Below the pieces are notes generated by a model. It did not search any database. It was not told where the DNA came from and worked only from the letters and a program-made list of their open reading frames with translations. Both the position numbers and the translations under genes were made by a program. Source: Anaerolineae bacterium (lineage in GTDB: Bacteria > Chloroflexota > Anaerolineae > CG2-30-64-16). Taken from it: DNA of 9,681 bases. This document shows, in pieces, positions 1 to 5,693 of this stretch. The stretch's first letter is position 1. The number at the start of each line of letters is the position of its first letter. The stretch lies in the NCBI GenBank assembly GCA_025454565.1, contig JALOOE010000179.1:1-9681 (forward strand). Direction: 5' to 3'.

Positions 1-26
1 CACCGGCCGTTTTACGGCGGTGCAGC

Positions 27-170
27 TCAACCAGGTCGTTGCATTGGGTGGATTTCTCGTTCCGTGTAAGACTGTGCACGCGCGACAGGTGCGGGCGCGG
101 CCAACAGGCCGCCGAAGATGACCAGCCCGACCAGGCCGACGCGGATGAAGTGGAACAATTGGGTTGTCAC
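27..170 (-). CDS. Short secreted protein or frameshifted start of a larger exported protein
   Basis: A GTG start at 170 is preceded by a very good ribosome binding site (GGAGG, with AATTC between it and the GTG). The 47-residue product begins with a textbook signal peptide: a basic N-region (FIR), a hydrophobic core about residues 11-25 (VGLVGLVIFGG) and an Ala-Arg-Ala cleavage site near residue 32 (PVARA, then QSYTE). The frame stops at 27-29 only about 15 residues after cleavage, which is short for an exported protein. Another minus-strand frame is open from the same area to the window edge and reads NEKSTQCNDLVELHRRKTAG, so one indel near 65-75 would turn this into a longer exported protein running off the window. 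The mature function is unknown. It lies 64 bp downstream of the receiver-like gene on the same strand, so it may be co-transcribed with the signalling genes. Confidence 0.5.
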   Translation of the reverse strand: MTTQLFHFIRVGLVGLVIFGGLLAAPAPVARAQSYTEREIHPMQRPG

Positions 171-180
171 GAATTCCTCC
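171..180 (-). promoter_or_regulatory. Strong ribosome binding site deciding the GTG start at 170
   Basis: On the minus strand GGAGGAATTC sits directly before GTG. This spacing is ideal and is the main reason to accept the short signal-peptide gene, which has no ATG. Confidence 0.7.
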
Positions 181-234
181 GGAATAGTATGAGGAAATAA
201 GATCGAGAGTTGTCAGCGGCGTCACGGCGACGTG

Positions 235-717
235 TCACTGTCCACCCTCGTCCTTCGATGGATGACCGAACTGTGCTTGAACAATTTCGTCCAGCATCCA
301 ACGGATCAACCCAGAGCTGAGCACCGCGCCGCCCCGGCTGACAGTGCGCACCGCATCGATCATGGTGGCAGCGGACTCATCAGCCACGGTCACATAGCCC
401 CAGGCGCCTTGCCTGAATGCGCCGATCACCACCGCGTCTGGATCGACATGCCGGCTGACGATGAGCACTTTGCTGCGCGGACATTGCGCGCTGAGCTGCG
501 CCACGCGCTGGACGTCTCGCAGACGCAGGACGACCGCGCCGAAAAGAATGACATCCGGCGCATCCGCGGCCGCCTCATCCGGCGGAGGGCACGCCTCGGC
601 CATGACCTGGACATCACTGACGCCGGCCAGCCAGCCCAACAGGGTCAGGCGCAAGGCCTCATCGTGACAAACGAGCATTATGGAAATTGGGAGCGCGGTG
701 AACGACTGGGACACCAC
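235..717 (-). CDS. Stand-alone receiver-like (pseudo-receiver) protein
   Basis: The 160-residue protein has the layout of a NarL-type receiver domain. Beta-1 is about 10-17 (PISIMLVCHDE), beta-3 about 55-59 (DVILF), beta-4 about 83-88 (KVLIVS) and a GAWGYV segment falls at 104-109. It aligns by eye with the neighbouring response regulator, but where that protein has DVILMD this one has DVILFG, so the phospho-acceptor Asp is Gly60. The conserved Lys of beta-5 is missing (GYVTVA instead of GYLLKD), and one of the paired acidic residues after beta-1 is changed (CHDE instead of ADD). The chain ends in the usual linker (RGGAVLSSGLIRWMLDEI) and has no LuxR-type helix-turn-helix, against about 210-220 residues for full NarL regulators. 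The start is taken as GTG at 717; the internal ATG at 678 would cut beta-1. It lies 66 bp after the response regulator. Phosphorylation is unlikely; a protein-protein role with the kinase or regulator is inference. Confidence 0.75.
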   Translation of the reverse strand: MVSQSFTALPISIMLVCHDEALRLTLLGWLAGVSDVQVMAEACPPPDEAAADAPDVILFGAVVLRLRDVQRVAQLSAQCPRSKVLIVSRHVDPDAVVIGAFRQGAWGYVTVADESAATMIDAVRTVSRGGAVLSSGLIRWMLDEIVQAQFGHPSKDEGGQ

Positions 718-783
718 ACGGCCTACTATGCCAGATAGTTGGGCCGCGCGTAAGACATGAATCTGTCTATTTGGGGGACATAT

Positions 784-1449
784 TTATGTATCTGCGTCTA
801 GGCTGACGATCCCGCGGCGCACTGCCGTCAGGGCGGCCTGGGTGCGGTTGTTGACGTGTAACTTCTGGTATATCTCGCGCAGGCGGTTGGCAACGGTGTT
901 TTCGGAAAGGCTCAAGCGCGCCGCGATGGCTTTATTATCTGCGCCCTCGACGACCATACGCAGCACATCCGTTTCCCCGTCGGTCAGCTTCGCGACCTCG
1001 TCCATGCCGGCCGCGACCTGGCTGATGCGGCGGAATTCTGCAAGCACCCGCGCCGCCATGCCGGGATCCAGCATGGCCTCGCCCCGCTGCACGGCGCACA
1101 CCGTCTCGATCAACGTGCGACTGTCGGTATCTTTGAGCAAATAGCCGCGTGCTCCGGCTTTGATGGCCTCGAAGACATAGTTCTCCTGGCGATACATCGT
1201 CAGGATGATGACTCCGGTCGAGTGCAGGCGTTCGGAAATCTGCTGGGTTGCCTGAACACCGTCCAATCCGGGCATCCGAATGTCCATCAAAATCACATCG
1301 GGCTCGAGTTGAACGGCCAACGCCACGGCTTCTTGCCCGTGGGTCGCTTCGCCCACCACAATGAAATCGCCGAGCACCTCGCAGATCTGGCGCAGCCCCT
1401 CCCGGAAAAGCCGGTGATCGTCGGCAAGCAGGACACGAATCTTCGACAC
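784..1449 (-). CDS. NarL/LuxR-family two-component response regulator
   Basis: This 221-residue protein is a complete response regulator. The receiver domain spans about 3-120, with acidic Asp10/Asp11, phospho-acceptor Asp56 (DVILMDIRMPGLDG), switch Thr84 (IILTM) and Lys106 (GYLLKD). A LuxR-type helix-turn-helix follows at about 152-215 (LTDGETDVLRMV, then AARLSLSENTVANRLREIYQKL). It should be a cytoplasmic DNA-binding regulator phosphorylated by the adjacent kinase. The start is GTG at 1449, because the receiver begins there (SKIRVLLADDH) and an AGGGAG site lies just upstream. Only 3 bp separate it from the kinase stop codon, which indicates translational coupling and a cognate pair. Target genes cannot be read from the sequence; the downstream receiver-like and secreted genes are natural candidates. 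Confidence 0.93.
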   Translation of the reverse strand: MSKIRVLLADDHRLFREGLRQICEVLGDFIVVGEATHGQEAVALAVQLEPDVILMDIRMPGLDGVQATQQISERLHSTGVIILTMYRQENYVFEAIKAGARGYLLKDTDSRTLIETVCAVQRGEAMLDPGMAARVLAEFRRISQVAAGMDEVAKLTDGETDVLRMVVEGADNKAIAARLSLSENTVANRLREIYQKLHVNNRTQAALTAVRRGIVSLDADT

Positions 1450-1452
1450 GGG

Positions 1453-4041
1453 CTAACTCCCTGGCATACACGGGCGATCTGCAGGATTAAGGAGCTTCTG
1501 CGGGTCGTCCACGATCGGAATCTCGACGCGGATCTCAGTGCCCTGGCCCGGCCGGCTGGTCACTTCGAACACACCGCACAAGGCCTCCACCCGCTCACAC
1601 ATCTGTGCCAGCCCCAAGTGATCGCCGTGGGCGGTCTGCGTCCAGCCGGCGGGGTCGAATCCAACGCCATTGTCGCGCACCTGCAAGGTCACACGCTCGC
1701 AGGTGCGCAGCGCGTGGGCCGGAGCGAGCGTGAGTGTGATCCAGACGGTATCGGCCTGGGCGTGTTTGCTCACATTGTTCAGCGACTCCTGGACGATGCG
1801 AAACAAGACCAACTCCAGAGCGGCCGGCAGGCAATCGGGCTGACCGTTGGTATGCAAAGCGATGTGCAACTGACTCTGCTCGCCAAAGTCGGCCACGAAC
1901 TGCTGCAACGCGGGATAGAAGCCCATTTCGTCCAGGGGAATCGGGCGCAGGGCAAAGATCGAGCGCCGCACTTCGCGGATATTCCTGCCCAACAACGCCT
2001 TCAGGCGCTCCAGTTCGAGATGCATGCTGGCCGGATCCTGCTCGACCAGGGTATGCCACACGTCGGCTCGCAGGCGCAGCGCGGCCAGGTCTTGCGCCAG
2101 GCCATCATGGATTTCACGGGCGATGCGGCGGCGCTCCTCGGCGATGGCATCCTCTTCCGAACGGCGGGCTTTTTCTGCGGTAAGGTCTTCGACGGTCAGG
2201 ATAATCTGGCCCGCCTCCGTCACGTTCTCGGCTGCCGCGCTGACGCGGATCGGGAAGCGCGCGTCATTGCGCCGCCGGCCAACGGACTCGACGGAGATGA
2301 TGCGCCCGGACTGTAGGGCAGCGGTCACATCGTTCAGTGCGGCGATGGCCGCCGGGGGGAAAATCCGTTCCAGGGGCGCGTGCTCCCATGCATCTGCGTC
2401 CCAGCCAAACACCTGCGTAGCCTGCCGATTGGCATGGATGATCGTTGCCGCGGTTCGCCCGATATCCACCTCGAAAATGCTCAACGGCGCATACTCGAAC
2501 AGATGGCGGAAGCGGGTTTCGCTTTCCCGCAGCGCGGCCTCGGCCCGCGTGCGTTCGCCGATTTCCGCACGCAGGCTGGCGTTCAACTGCTGCAAGGAGG
2601 CGACCATCCCGTTGAAAGAACGCGTCAAGAAACCGATCTCATCCTCTACCTGTACCGGCGCCTGCACGCTCAGATCGCCGCTATTGACTCTTTGGACGCC
2701 GGACAGCAGCCCTGCCAGCGGGCGCGCCAGGTTCGACCGGAAAAAGAGCGGGTACACCAGCAGGATCAGCCCGCTGCCGACGAGGGTGACAAAGACGAGG
2801 GGGAGCGCCTGATGGTGCAGCCGCTGGCGGTAGCTCAGATAACTGAACCCGACCTCGTAAAGCGTTTGACCGGCAGGCGCGGCAAACACATAGCGGATGT
2901 AATGCGCCTCCGGCGAGGTGGCGTAGATCCCGCGATAGCCGGGCGTTTCCTGCGGAAAGGTCATGTGCCGCCAGGCGTCGCCCGATAGTTGCTCGCCGGC
3001 CTGTGCGAAAGAACCCAACCAGGGGATCTCGAACCATACATCGAAGAGCCCTTGCTGCAAGCGTTGCGCCAGGCGCGCATCCTCGGCCACCAGATCTGCC
3101 GCACGCACGCCATCGCCGCGCGCAAAGAGCACCTGATACGAAGTTGAGAACAGCCCTCCTGAAGAAGGCCGTGTTGCGATATAGGCTACCCCGGCCGGGA
3201 GGCTGCTCGTCGCGGCGTCAGACCACCCGGGCGACTTGGTCAGCAGGGTTTCGACTGCGCTCAGTTCCGCTCGCCGGACCTGCTCATCCGCCCGTATGTA
3301 GAGCGTGAGCATGAGGCCATTCATCACTTCCAGGATCACCAGCACGGCCACCAGGGTAATGCCCACCAGTTTCGCCATCAATGTCGAAGGTTCGAGCGAG
3401 TAGTTGAGATACGTCACGACAAGGATGAAGATGCTGGGCATATACGCAGCAGCGAAACTGCCTGCCGGGAGCACGCCATTTTGTTCCAGGGTCGAAACCA
3501 GCACGATCAACGGGATCAGTGCGAAGGTGCAGGCAAAAGCGCGCGTAGCGTGCGCCGAGCGTCCCTGGGGCCGCCAGAGCGCCGCCGGCGCGCCGCGCAG
3601 CCACGAGGACCACACTACCGGTCCGGCAGGCGGCGGGGTCTCGGCGCGCGTCTGATCGAAGGAAAAGTCGATTGTTTTGCGGAGCCAGATTCCCAACGCC
3701 CACACATACCCCAGGGGCAGGAGGAAACTCAGAATGTCACCGGAGCTGATCCAGGGCTGGATTCCCTGGCCGAACAGGGTGTACCAGAATTGCGCAAAGT
3801 TATAAGCGGGTATGACAAAGAAGCGGGTTAGCTCCACACCCATCAGGCCCAGCAGCCCGATTCCGATCCCCAGCGTGACCATGGTTGCCAGCCGCTCCTC
3901 GCGGTCATAGCGTGGCAGCGGAAATGCATAGGCGAATTTCAGCGCCGGGAGCAAGCCGAACCAGGCGATGGGGACGCCCAGCCAGTCAATATAACCGCCG
4001 GCCGGGGCGTAAACCAGGCGCGCCAGGCCCTGGGAGATCAT
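1453..4041 (-). CDS. Membrane sensor histidine kinase (HAMP-PAS-HisKA_3-HATPase)
   Basis: The 862-residue kinase has, in order: about seven hydrophobic segments (roughly 22-42, 54-74, 76-93, 104-122, 168-187, 196-214, 222-249); an extracytoplasmic sensor region about 250-410; a last membrane span about 412-435; a HAMP domain about 436-488 with a coiled-coil lead-out; a PAS domain about 508-620 (FRHLFEYAPLSIFEVD); a HisKA_3 dimerisation domain with phospho-acceptor His near 645 (REIHDGLAQDL); and a HATPase_c domain with N-box ESLNNVSKHA near 752-761, DNGVGFD near 790 and a GLAQMCERVE segment. It belongs to the NarX/DesK-like family that phosphorylates NarL-type regulators, matching the next gene. 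The ATG at 4041 overlaps the stop of the upstream frame (TGATG); a TTG one codon earlier is also possible. The N-terminus looks incomplete: the FAYAFPLPRY segment usually follows earlier membrane helices, and such helices are encoded just upstream in another frame. The ligand is unknown. Confidence 0.92.
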   Translation of the reverse strand: MISQGLARLVYAPAGGYIDWLGVPIAWFGLLPALKFAYAFPLPRYDREERLATMVTLGIGIGLLGLMGVELTRFFVIPAYNFAQFWYTLFGQGIQPWISSGDILSFLLPLGYVWALGIWLRKTIDFSFDQTRAETPPPAGPVVWSSWLRGAPAALWRPQGRSAHATRAFACTFALIPLIVLVSTLEQNGVLPAGSFAAAYMPSIFILVVTYLNYSLEPSTLMAKLVGITLVAVLVILEVMNGLMLTLYIRADEQVRRAELSAVETLLTKSPGWSDAATSSLPAGVAYIATRPSSGGLFSTSYQVLFARGDGVRAADLVAEDARLAQRLQQGLFDVWFEIPWLGSFAQAGEQLSGDAWRHMTFPQETPGYRGIYATSPEAHYIRYVFAAPAGQTLYEVGFSYLSYRQRLHHQALPLVFVTLVGSGLILLVYPLFFRSNLARPLAGLLSGVQRVNSGDLSVQAPVQVEDEIGFLTRSFNGMVASLQQLNASLRAEIGERTRAEAALRESETRFRHLFEYAPLSIFEVDIGRTAATIIHANRQATQVFGWDADAWEHAPLERIFPPAAIAALNDVTAALQSGRIISVESVGRRRNDARFPIRVSAAAENVTEAGQIILTVEDLTAEKARRSEEDAIAEERRRIAREIHDGLAQDLAALRLRADVWHTLVEQDPASMHLELERLKALLGRNIREVRRSIFALRPIPLDEMGFYPALQQFVADFGEQSQLHIALHTNGQPDCLPAALELVLFRIVQESLNNVSKHAQADTVWITLTLAPAHALRTCERVTLQVRDNGVGFDPAGWTQTAHGDHLGLAQMCERVEALCGVFEVTSRPGQGTEIRVEIPIVDDPQKLLNPADRPCMPGS

Positions 4042-4190
4042 CAACTCCGGGTTTTGGCTTTGCGCGTGGTGAGATAGCCGATACTGACCGTGTGCAAGAT
4101 GATGATCGGCAAGAAGCCCAGGGCGAGCGGGGAAATCAGGAGTGGACGCAATATCAGGTTCGCCAGCAAAATAGCCGTTCCGGGAGGCAG
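4041..4190 (-). pseudogene. Membrane-helix fragment: 5' remnant of the kinase or of a coupled upstream gene
   Basis: This 49-codon frame has no ATG and reads as two hydrophobic helices (TAILLANLILRPLLIS and ALGFLPIIILHTVSIGYL) followed by a basic tail (TTRKAKTRS). Hydrophobic, GC-rich codons show real coding origin. Its TGA at 4041-4043 overlaps the kinase ATG by one base, a classic coupling arrangement. However, adding one A to the AAAA run near 4052-4056 would join the two frames as ...RKAKNPELMISQGLARL..., which reads naturally, so a frameshifted kinase N-terminus is equally likely. Upstream, the frame is closed by a TAG at 4191-4193 formed exactly at the edge of the repeat element. It is therefore probably a gene cut by insertion or rearrangement. 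A small protein starting from the TTG at 4169 is less likely, since only a weak GGA precedes it. Confidence 0.5.
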
Positions 4191-4191
4191 C

Positions 4192-4368
4192 TAAGGGTCT
4201 GTAAAAGTATTACTTCCTGCTTTGGCCGGTCTCGACCGAGCCAACGGCGGAAGTATTACTTCCCGCTTTGGCCGGTCTCCGACCGAGCCAACGGCGGAAC
4301 TATTACTTCCCGCTTTGGCCGGTCTCCGACCGAGCCAACGGCGGAACTTATTCCTTTACGGACCCTTA
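4192..4368. mobile_element. MITE-like element with TA-flanked terminal inverted repeats
   Basis: The left end TAAGGGTCTGTAAA (4192-4205) is repeated in inverted form at the right end, TTTACGGACCCTTA (4355-4368), with one mismatch over 14 bp; weaker similarity extends to about 29 bp. TA stands at both ends, as expected for target duplication by IS630/Tc1-mariner-type transposases. The 177 bp between hold no coding sequence, only three tandem palindromic units. The element would need a transposase supplied elsewhere. The family assignment is inference from the TA and the inverted repeats. Confidence 0.55.
4208..4347. repeat. Three tandem 46-47 bp near-palindromic units
   Basis: The copies lie at 4208-4253 (46 bp, one C shorter), 4254-4300 and 4301-4347 (47 bp each). 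They differ at only a few positions (TGC/CGC, TCTCG/TCTCCG, final G/C). Each begins TATTACTTCC and contains CGGTC-TCC-GACCG; the outer arms (TTCC..GC..TTGGC and GCCAA..GC..GGAA) also pair, so every unit can fold into one long imperfect hairpin on either strand. The junction of copies 1 and 2 forms a perfect 15 bp palindrome, GGAAGTATTACTTCC (4249-4263). Confidence 0.9.
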
Positions 4369-4384
4369 AAGATCCGTAAAAGGA
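4352..4384. repeat. Hairpin at the right end of the repeat block
   Basis: TCCTTTACGGA (4352-4362) pairs with TCCGTAAAAGGA (4373-4384) with one bulged A and a 10-base loop. The left arm overlaps the right terminal inverted repeat of the MITE-like element, so this looks like two element ends placed back to back. It could also act as a weak terminator. Confidence 0.6.
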
Positions 4385-4392
4385 CACCTTCC

Positions 4393-4430
4393 GTTCTCGT
4401 AGGGCGGATTGGCAATCCGCCCTACAGAAC
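4393..4430. terminator. 18 bp hairpin downstream of the thiolase; REP-type palindrome, possible terminator
   Basis: GTAGGGCGGATTG (4399-4411) and CAATCCGCCCTAC (4413-4425) pair perfectly around a single base. The stem continues with GTTCT (4393-4397) and AGAAC (4426-4430) past one bulged C. It lies about 30 bp after the thiolase stop, where the mevalonate operon should end, and on the minus strand a short CCTTTT follows. The TAGGGCGGATTG palindrome is of a kind dispersed between genes in some Chloroflexota and cyanobacteria (from memory, not searched), so it may be a mobile REP-type unit that also stops transcription. Confidence 0.5.
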
Positions 4431-4440
4431 TCATTTCTTA

Positions 4441-4449
4441 ACAGACCCT
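4441..4449. repeat. Outer inverted end matching the left end of the repeat block
   Basis: ACAGACCCT here is the exact reverse complement of AGGGTCTGT at 4194-4202. The pair brackets the whole 4194-4449 block, suggesting two adjacent or nested elements of one family. It stops 9 bp short of the thiolase stop codon. Confidence 0.5.
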
Positions 4450-4458
4450 CCGTGCAAC

Positions 4459-5607
4459 TCACACCGCGCCCAGAATATGCGTCACCACCGTCGCGCCGCT
4501 CCCGCCGATGTTCTGCGCCATGCCGATGGTTGCGCCGGCTACCTGGTTCTGGCCGGCCTGTCCGGTCAACTGCTGCACCGCCTCGACAATCTGATAGACG
4601 CCGGTGGCTCCGACGGGGTGGCCGCGCGCCTTCAAGCCGCCCATCGTGCTGAGAGGGATATGACCGCCGATGGCGATCTCACCATCTTGCGCCAACCGGA
4701 CGCCCGCGCCCCGCGGCGCAAAGCCCGCCGCCTCCAGCGACAGCGCCGACATGATGCTGAACGCGTCATGGGCCTCGAAGAACTGGATGTTCGCCGGGGT
4801 GAGACGCGCCTCGGCGTACGCCTTCTGGCTGGAGATCACGGCTGCGTCCAAAACCAATGGATCGCGGCGGTCGTGGATCGCCAGGCTGTCGATCGCGACG
4901 GCGGAAGCGAGGATGAGCGCTTTGGCGCGGCTGCGATAGCGATCGGCCGGGGCCAACACGAGGCACGCCGCGCCATCGCACACCGGGCTCGAATCCAGCA
5001 GGTTGATCGGATCGGCGATCATGCCGGCGCGGGCATAGGCCGCCTCGCTCACCGGGCTCCGGAACATGGCGTTCGGATTGTGCGCCCCATTGCGGTGCGC
5101 GTTGACGGTGAAGCCGGCGAACGCCTCCTTGGCGACGTCGTACTCGTGCATGTAGCGTCGCATCAGCAGCGCGTTCAGGCCCACGAAGCTGATCCCCTGG
5201 CTCACCTCGTATTCCTGGTCCGCCGCAGTGGCGAGCGCGCCTGTCGTCAGATTGCCGATGGCGTCGGACATCTTTTCGATGCCGCAGACCAGCACCAGCT
5301 CGTGCATGCCGCTGGCGATGGCCATCGCGCCCACGCGCACCGCAGCCGCTCCGGAGCCGCAGGCGGCTTCGACCTTCATCGCTTCGATGCCGCGCAACCC
5401 CACAAAATCGGCGATCAACGCGCCGAGGTGCTCCTGGCCGTTCAGCGCGCCCGATAGCATGTTGCCCACATAGAGGGCCTCGGCTGCCTCAATCGAGGCA
5501 TCCCGCATCGCCGCCATGATGGCGTCGTGAGCCAGGTGGCGCAGCGATTTCTCCCAGTGCTCGCCCACGGGCGTCTGGCCGATGCCGATGATTGCTACAT
5601 CACGCAT
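4459..5607 (-). CDS. SCP2-type thiolase, acetyl-CoA acetyltransferase of the mevalonate pathway
   Basis: The 382-residue enzyme should condense two acetyl-CoA to acetoacetyl-CoA in the cytoplasm, the first step of the mevalonate route. It shows the thiolase fold from MRDVAIIGIGQTPVG onward, nucleophile Cys83 (VEAACGSGAAA), His280 (FEAHDAF) and His330 (ARGHPVGATG). The C-terminal CxG cysteine of classical degradative thiolases is absent (GMAQNIGGSGA), as in the SCP2/archaeal subgroup. The start is ATG at 5607 because an AAGGA site precedes it and the conserved N-terminus begins there; a longer TTG-started frame to 5670 would translate only the intergenic repeat. It is last in the mevalonate operon, 85 bp after the HMG-CoA synthase. 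In archaea this enzyme works in a complex with HMG-CoA synthase and a DUF35 protein; no DUF35 gene follows here. A role with another acyl-CoA is possible but less likely in this context. Confidence 0.9.
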   Translation of the reverse strand: MRDVAIIGIGQTPVGEHWEKSLRHLAHDAIMAAMRDASIEAAEALYVGNMLSGALNGQEHLGALIADFVGLRGIEAMKVEAACGSGAAAVRVGAMAIASGMHELVLVCGIEKMSDAIGNLTTGALATAADQEYEVSQGISFVGLNALLMRRYMHEYDVAKEAFAGFTVNAHRNGAHNPNAMFRSPVSEAAYARAGMIADPINLLDSSPVCDGAACLVLAPADRYRSRAKALILASAVAIDSLAIHDRRDPLVLDAAVISSQKAYAEARLTPANIQFFEAHDAFSIMSALSLEAAGFAPRGAGVRLAQDGEIAIGGHIPLSTMGGLKARGHPVGATGVYQIVEAVQQLTGQAGQNQVAGATIGMAQNIGGSGATVVTHILGAV

Positions 5608-5626
5608 GAATCCATCCTTGGGTGGG

Positions 5627-5693
5627 TTCAAGGTTCCAGGTTGAACGTTGAAAGTCGTACCCTCCTTCAACCTTAACCCTGTAACCTTAAACC
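5627..5693. repeat. Imperfect inverted repeat between HMG-CoA synthase and thiolase genes
   Basis: The left arm (5627-5653, containing AAGGTTCCAGGTTGAAC) and the right arm (5666-5693, containing TTCAACCTTAACCCTG) pair over about 23 positions with a few mismatches and gaps, around a loop of about 12 bases. The arms are built from AACCTT/TTGAAC-like words, typical of intergenic filler repeats. On the transcript the loop exposes GGAGGG, but no start codon lies at a useful distance. It may stabilise or attenuate the operon mRNA. Confidence 0.6.

Noticed and set aside
718..783. Response regulator and receiver-like protein as one broken gene
   Set aside because: They share a reading frame across the regulator's stop codon, but the regulator is already complete with its own DNA-binding domain and the next protein is a second receiver-like unit, so they are separate genes.
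722..783. TGTC...GACA inverted words in the gap after the response regulator as an operator
   Set aside because: Only four bases pair and there is no second copy in front of another gene in the window, so it is not distinguishable from chance.
1222..2316. Long plus-strand frame opposite the kinase and response regulator
   Set aside because: It spans the junction of two well-supported minus-strand genes and has no recognisable domain; it is a shadow.
4208..4347. CRISPR-like array
   Set aside because: The 46-47 bp units follow each other directly with no unique spacers, and no cas gene is present. They are tandem palindromic repeats.
4222..5457. Long plus-strand frame opposite the thiolase
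   Set aside because: It lies antisense to a gene with clear catalytic motifs and runs into the tandem repeats; its translation is rich in Arg, His and Ala, typical of a shadow in GC-rich DNA.
5608..5670. N-terminal extension of the thiolase from a TTG at 5670
   Set aside because: The extra 21 residues are translated from the intergenic inverted repeat; the conserved start and ribosome binding site support ATG at 5607.
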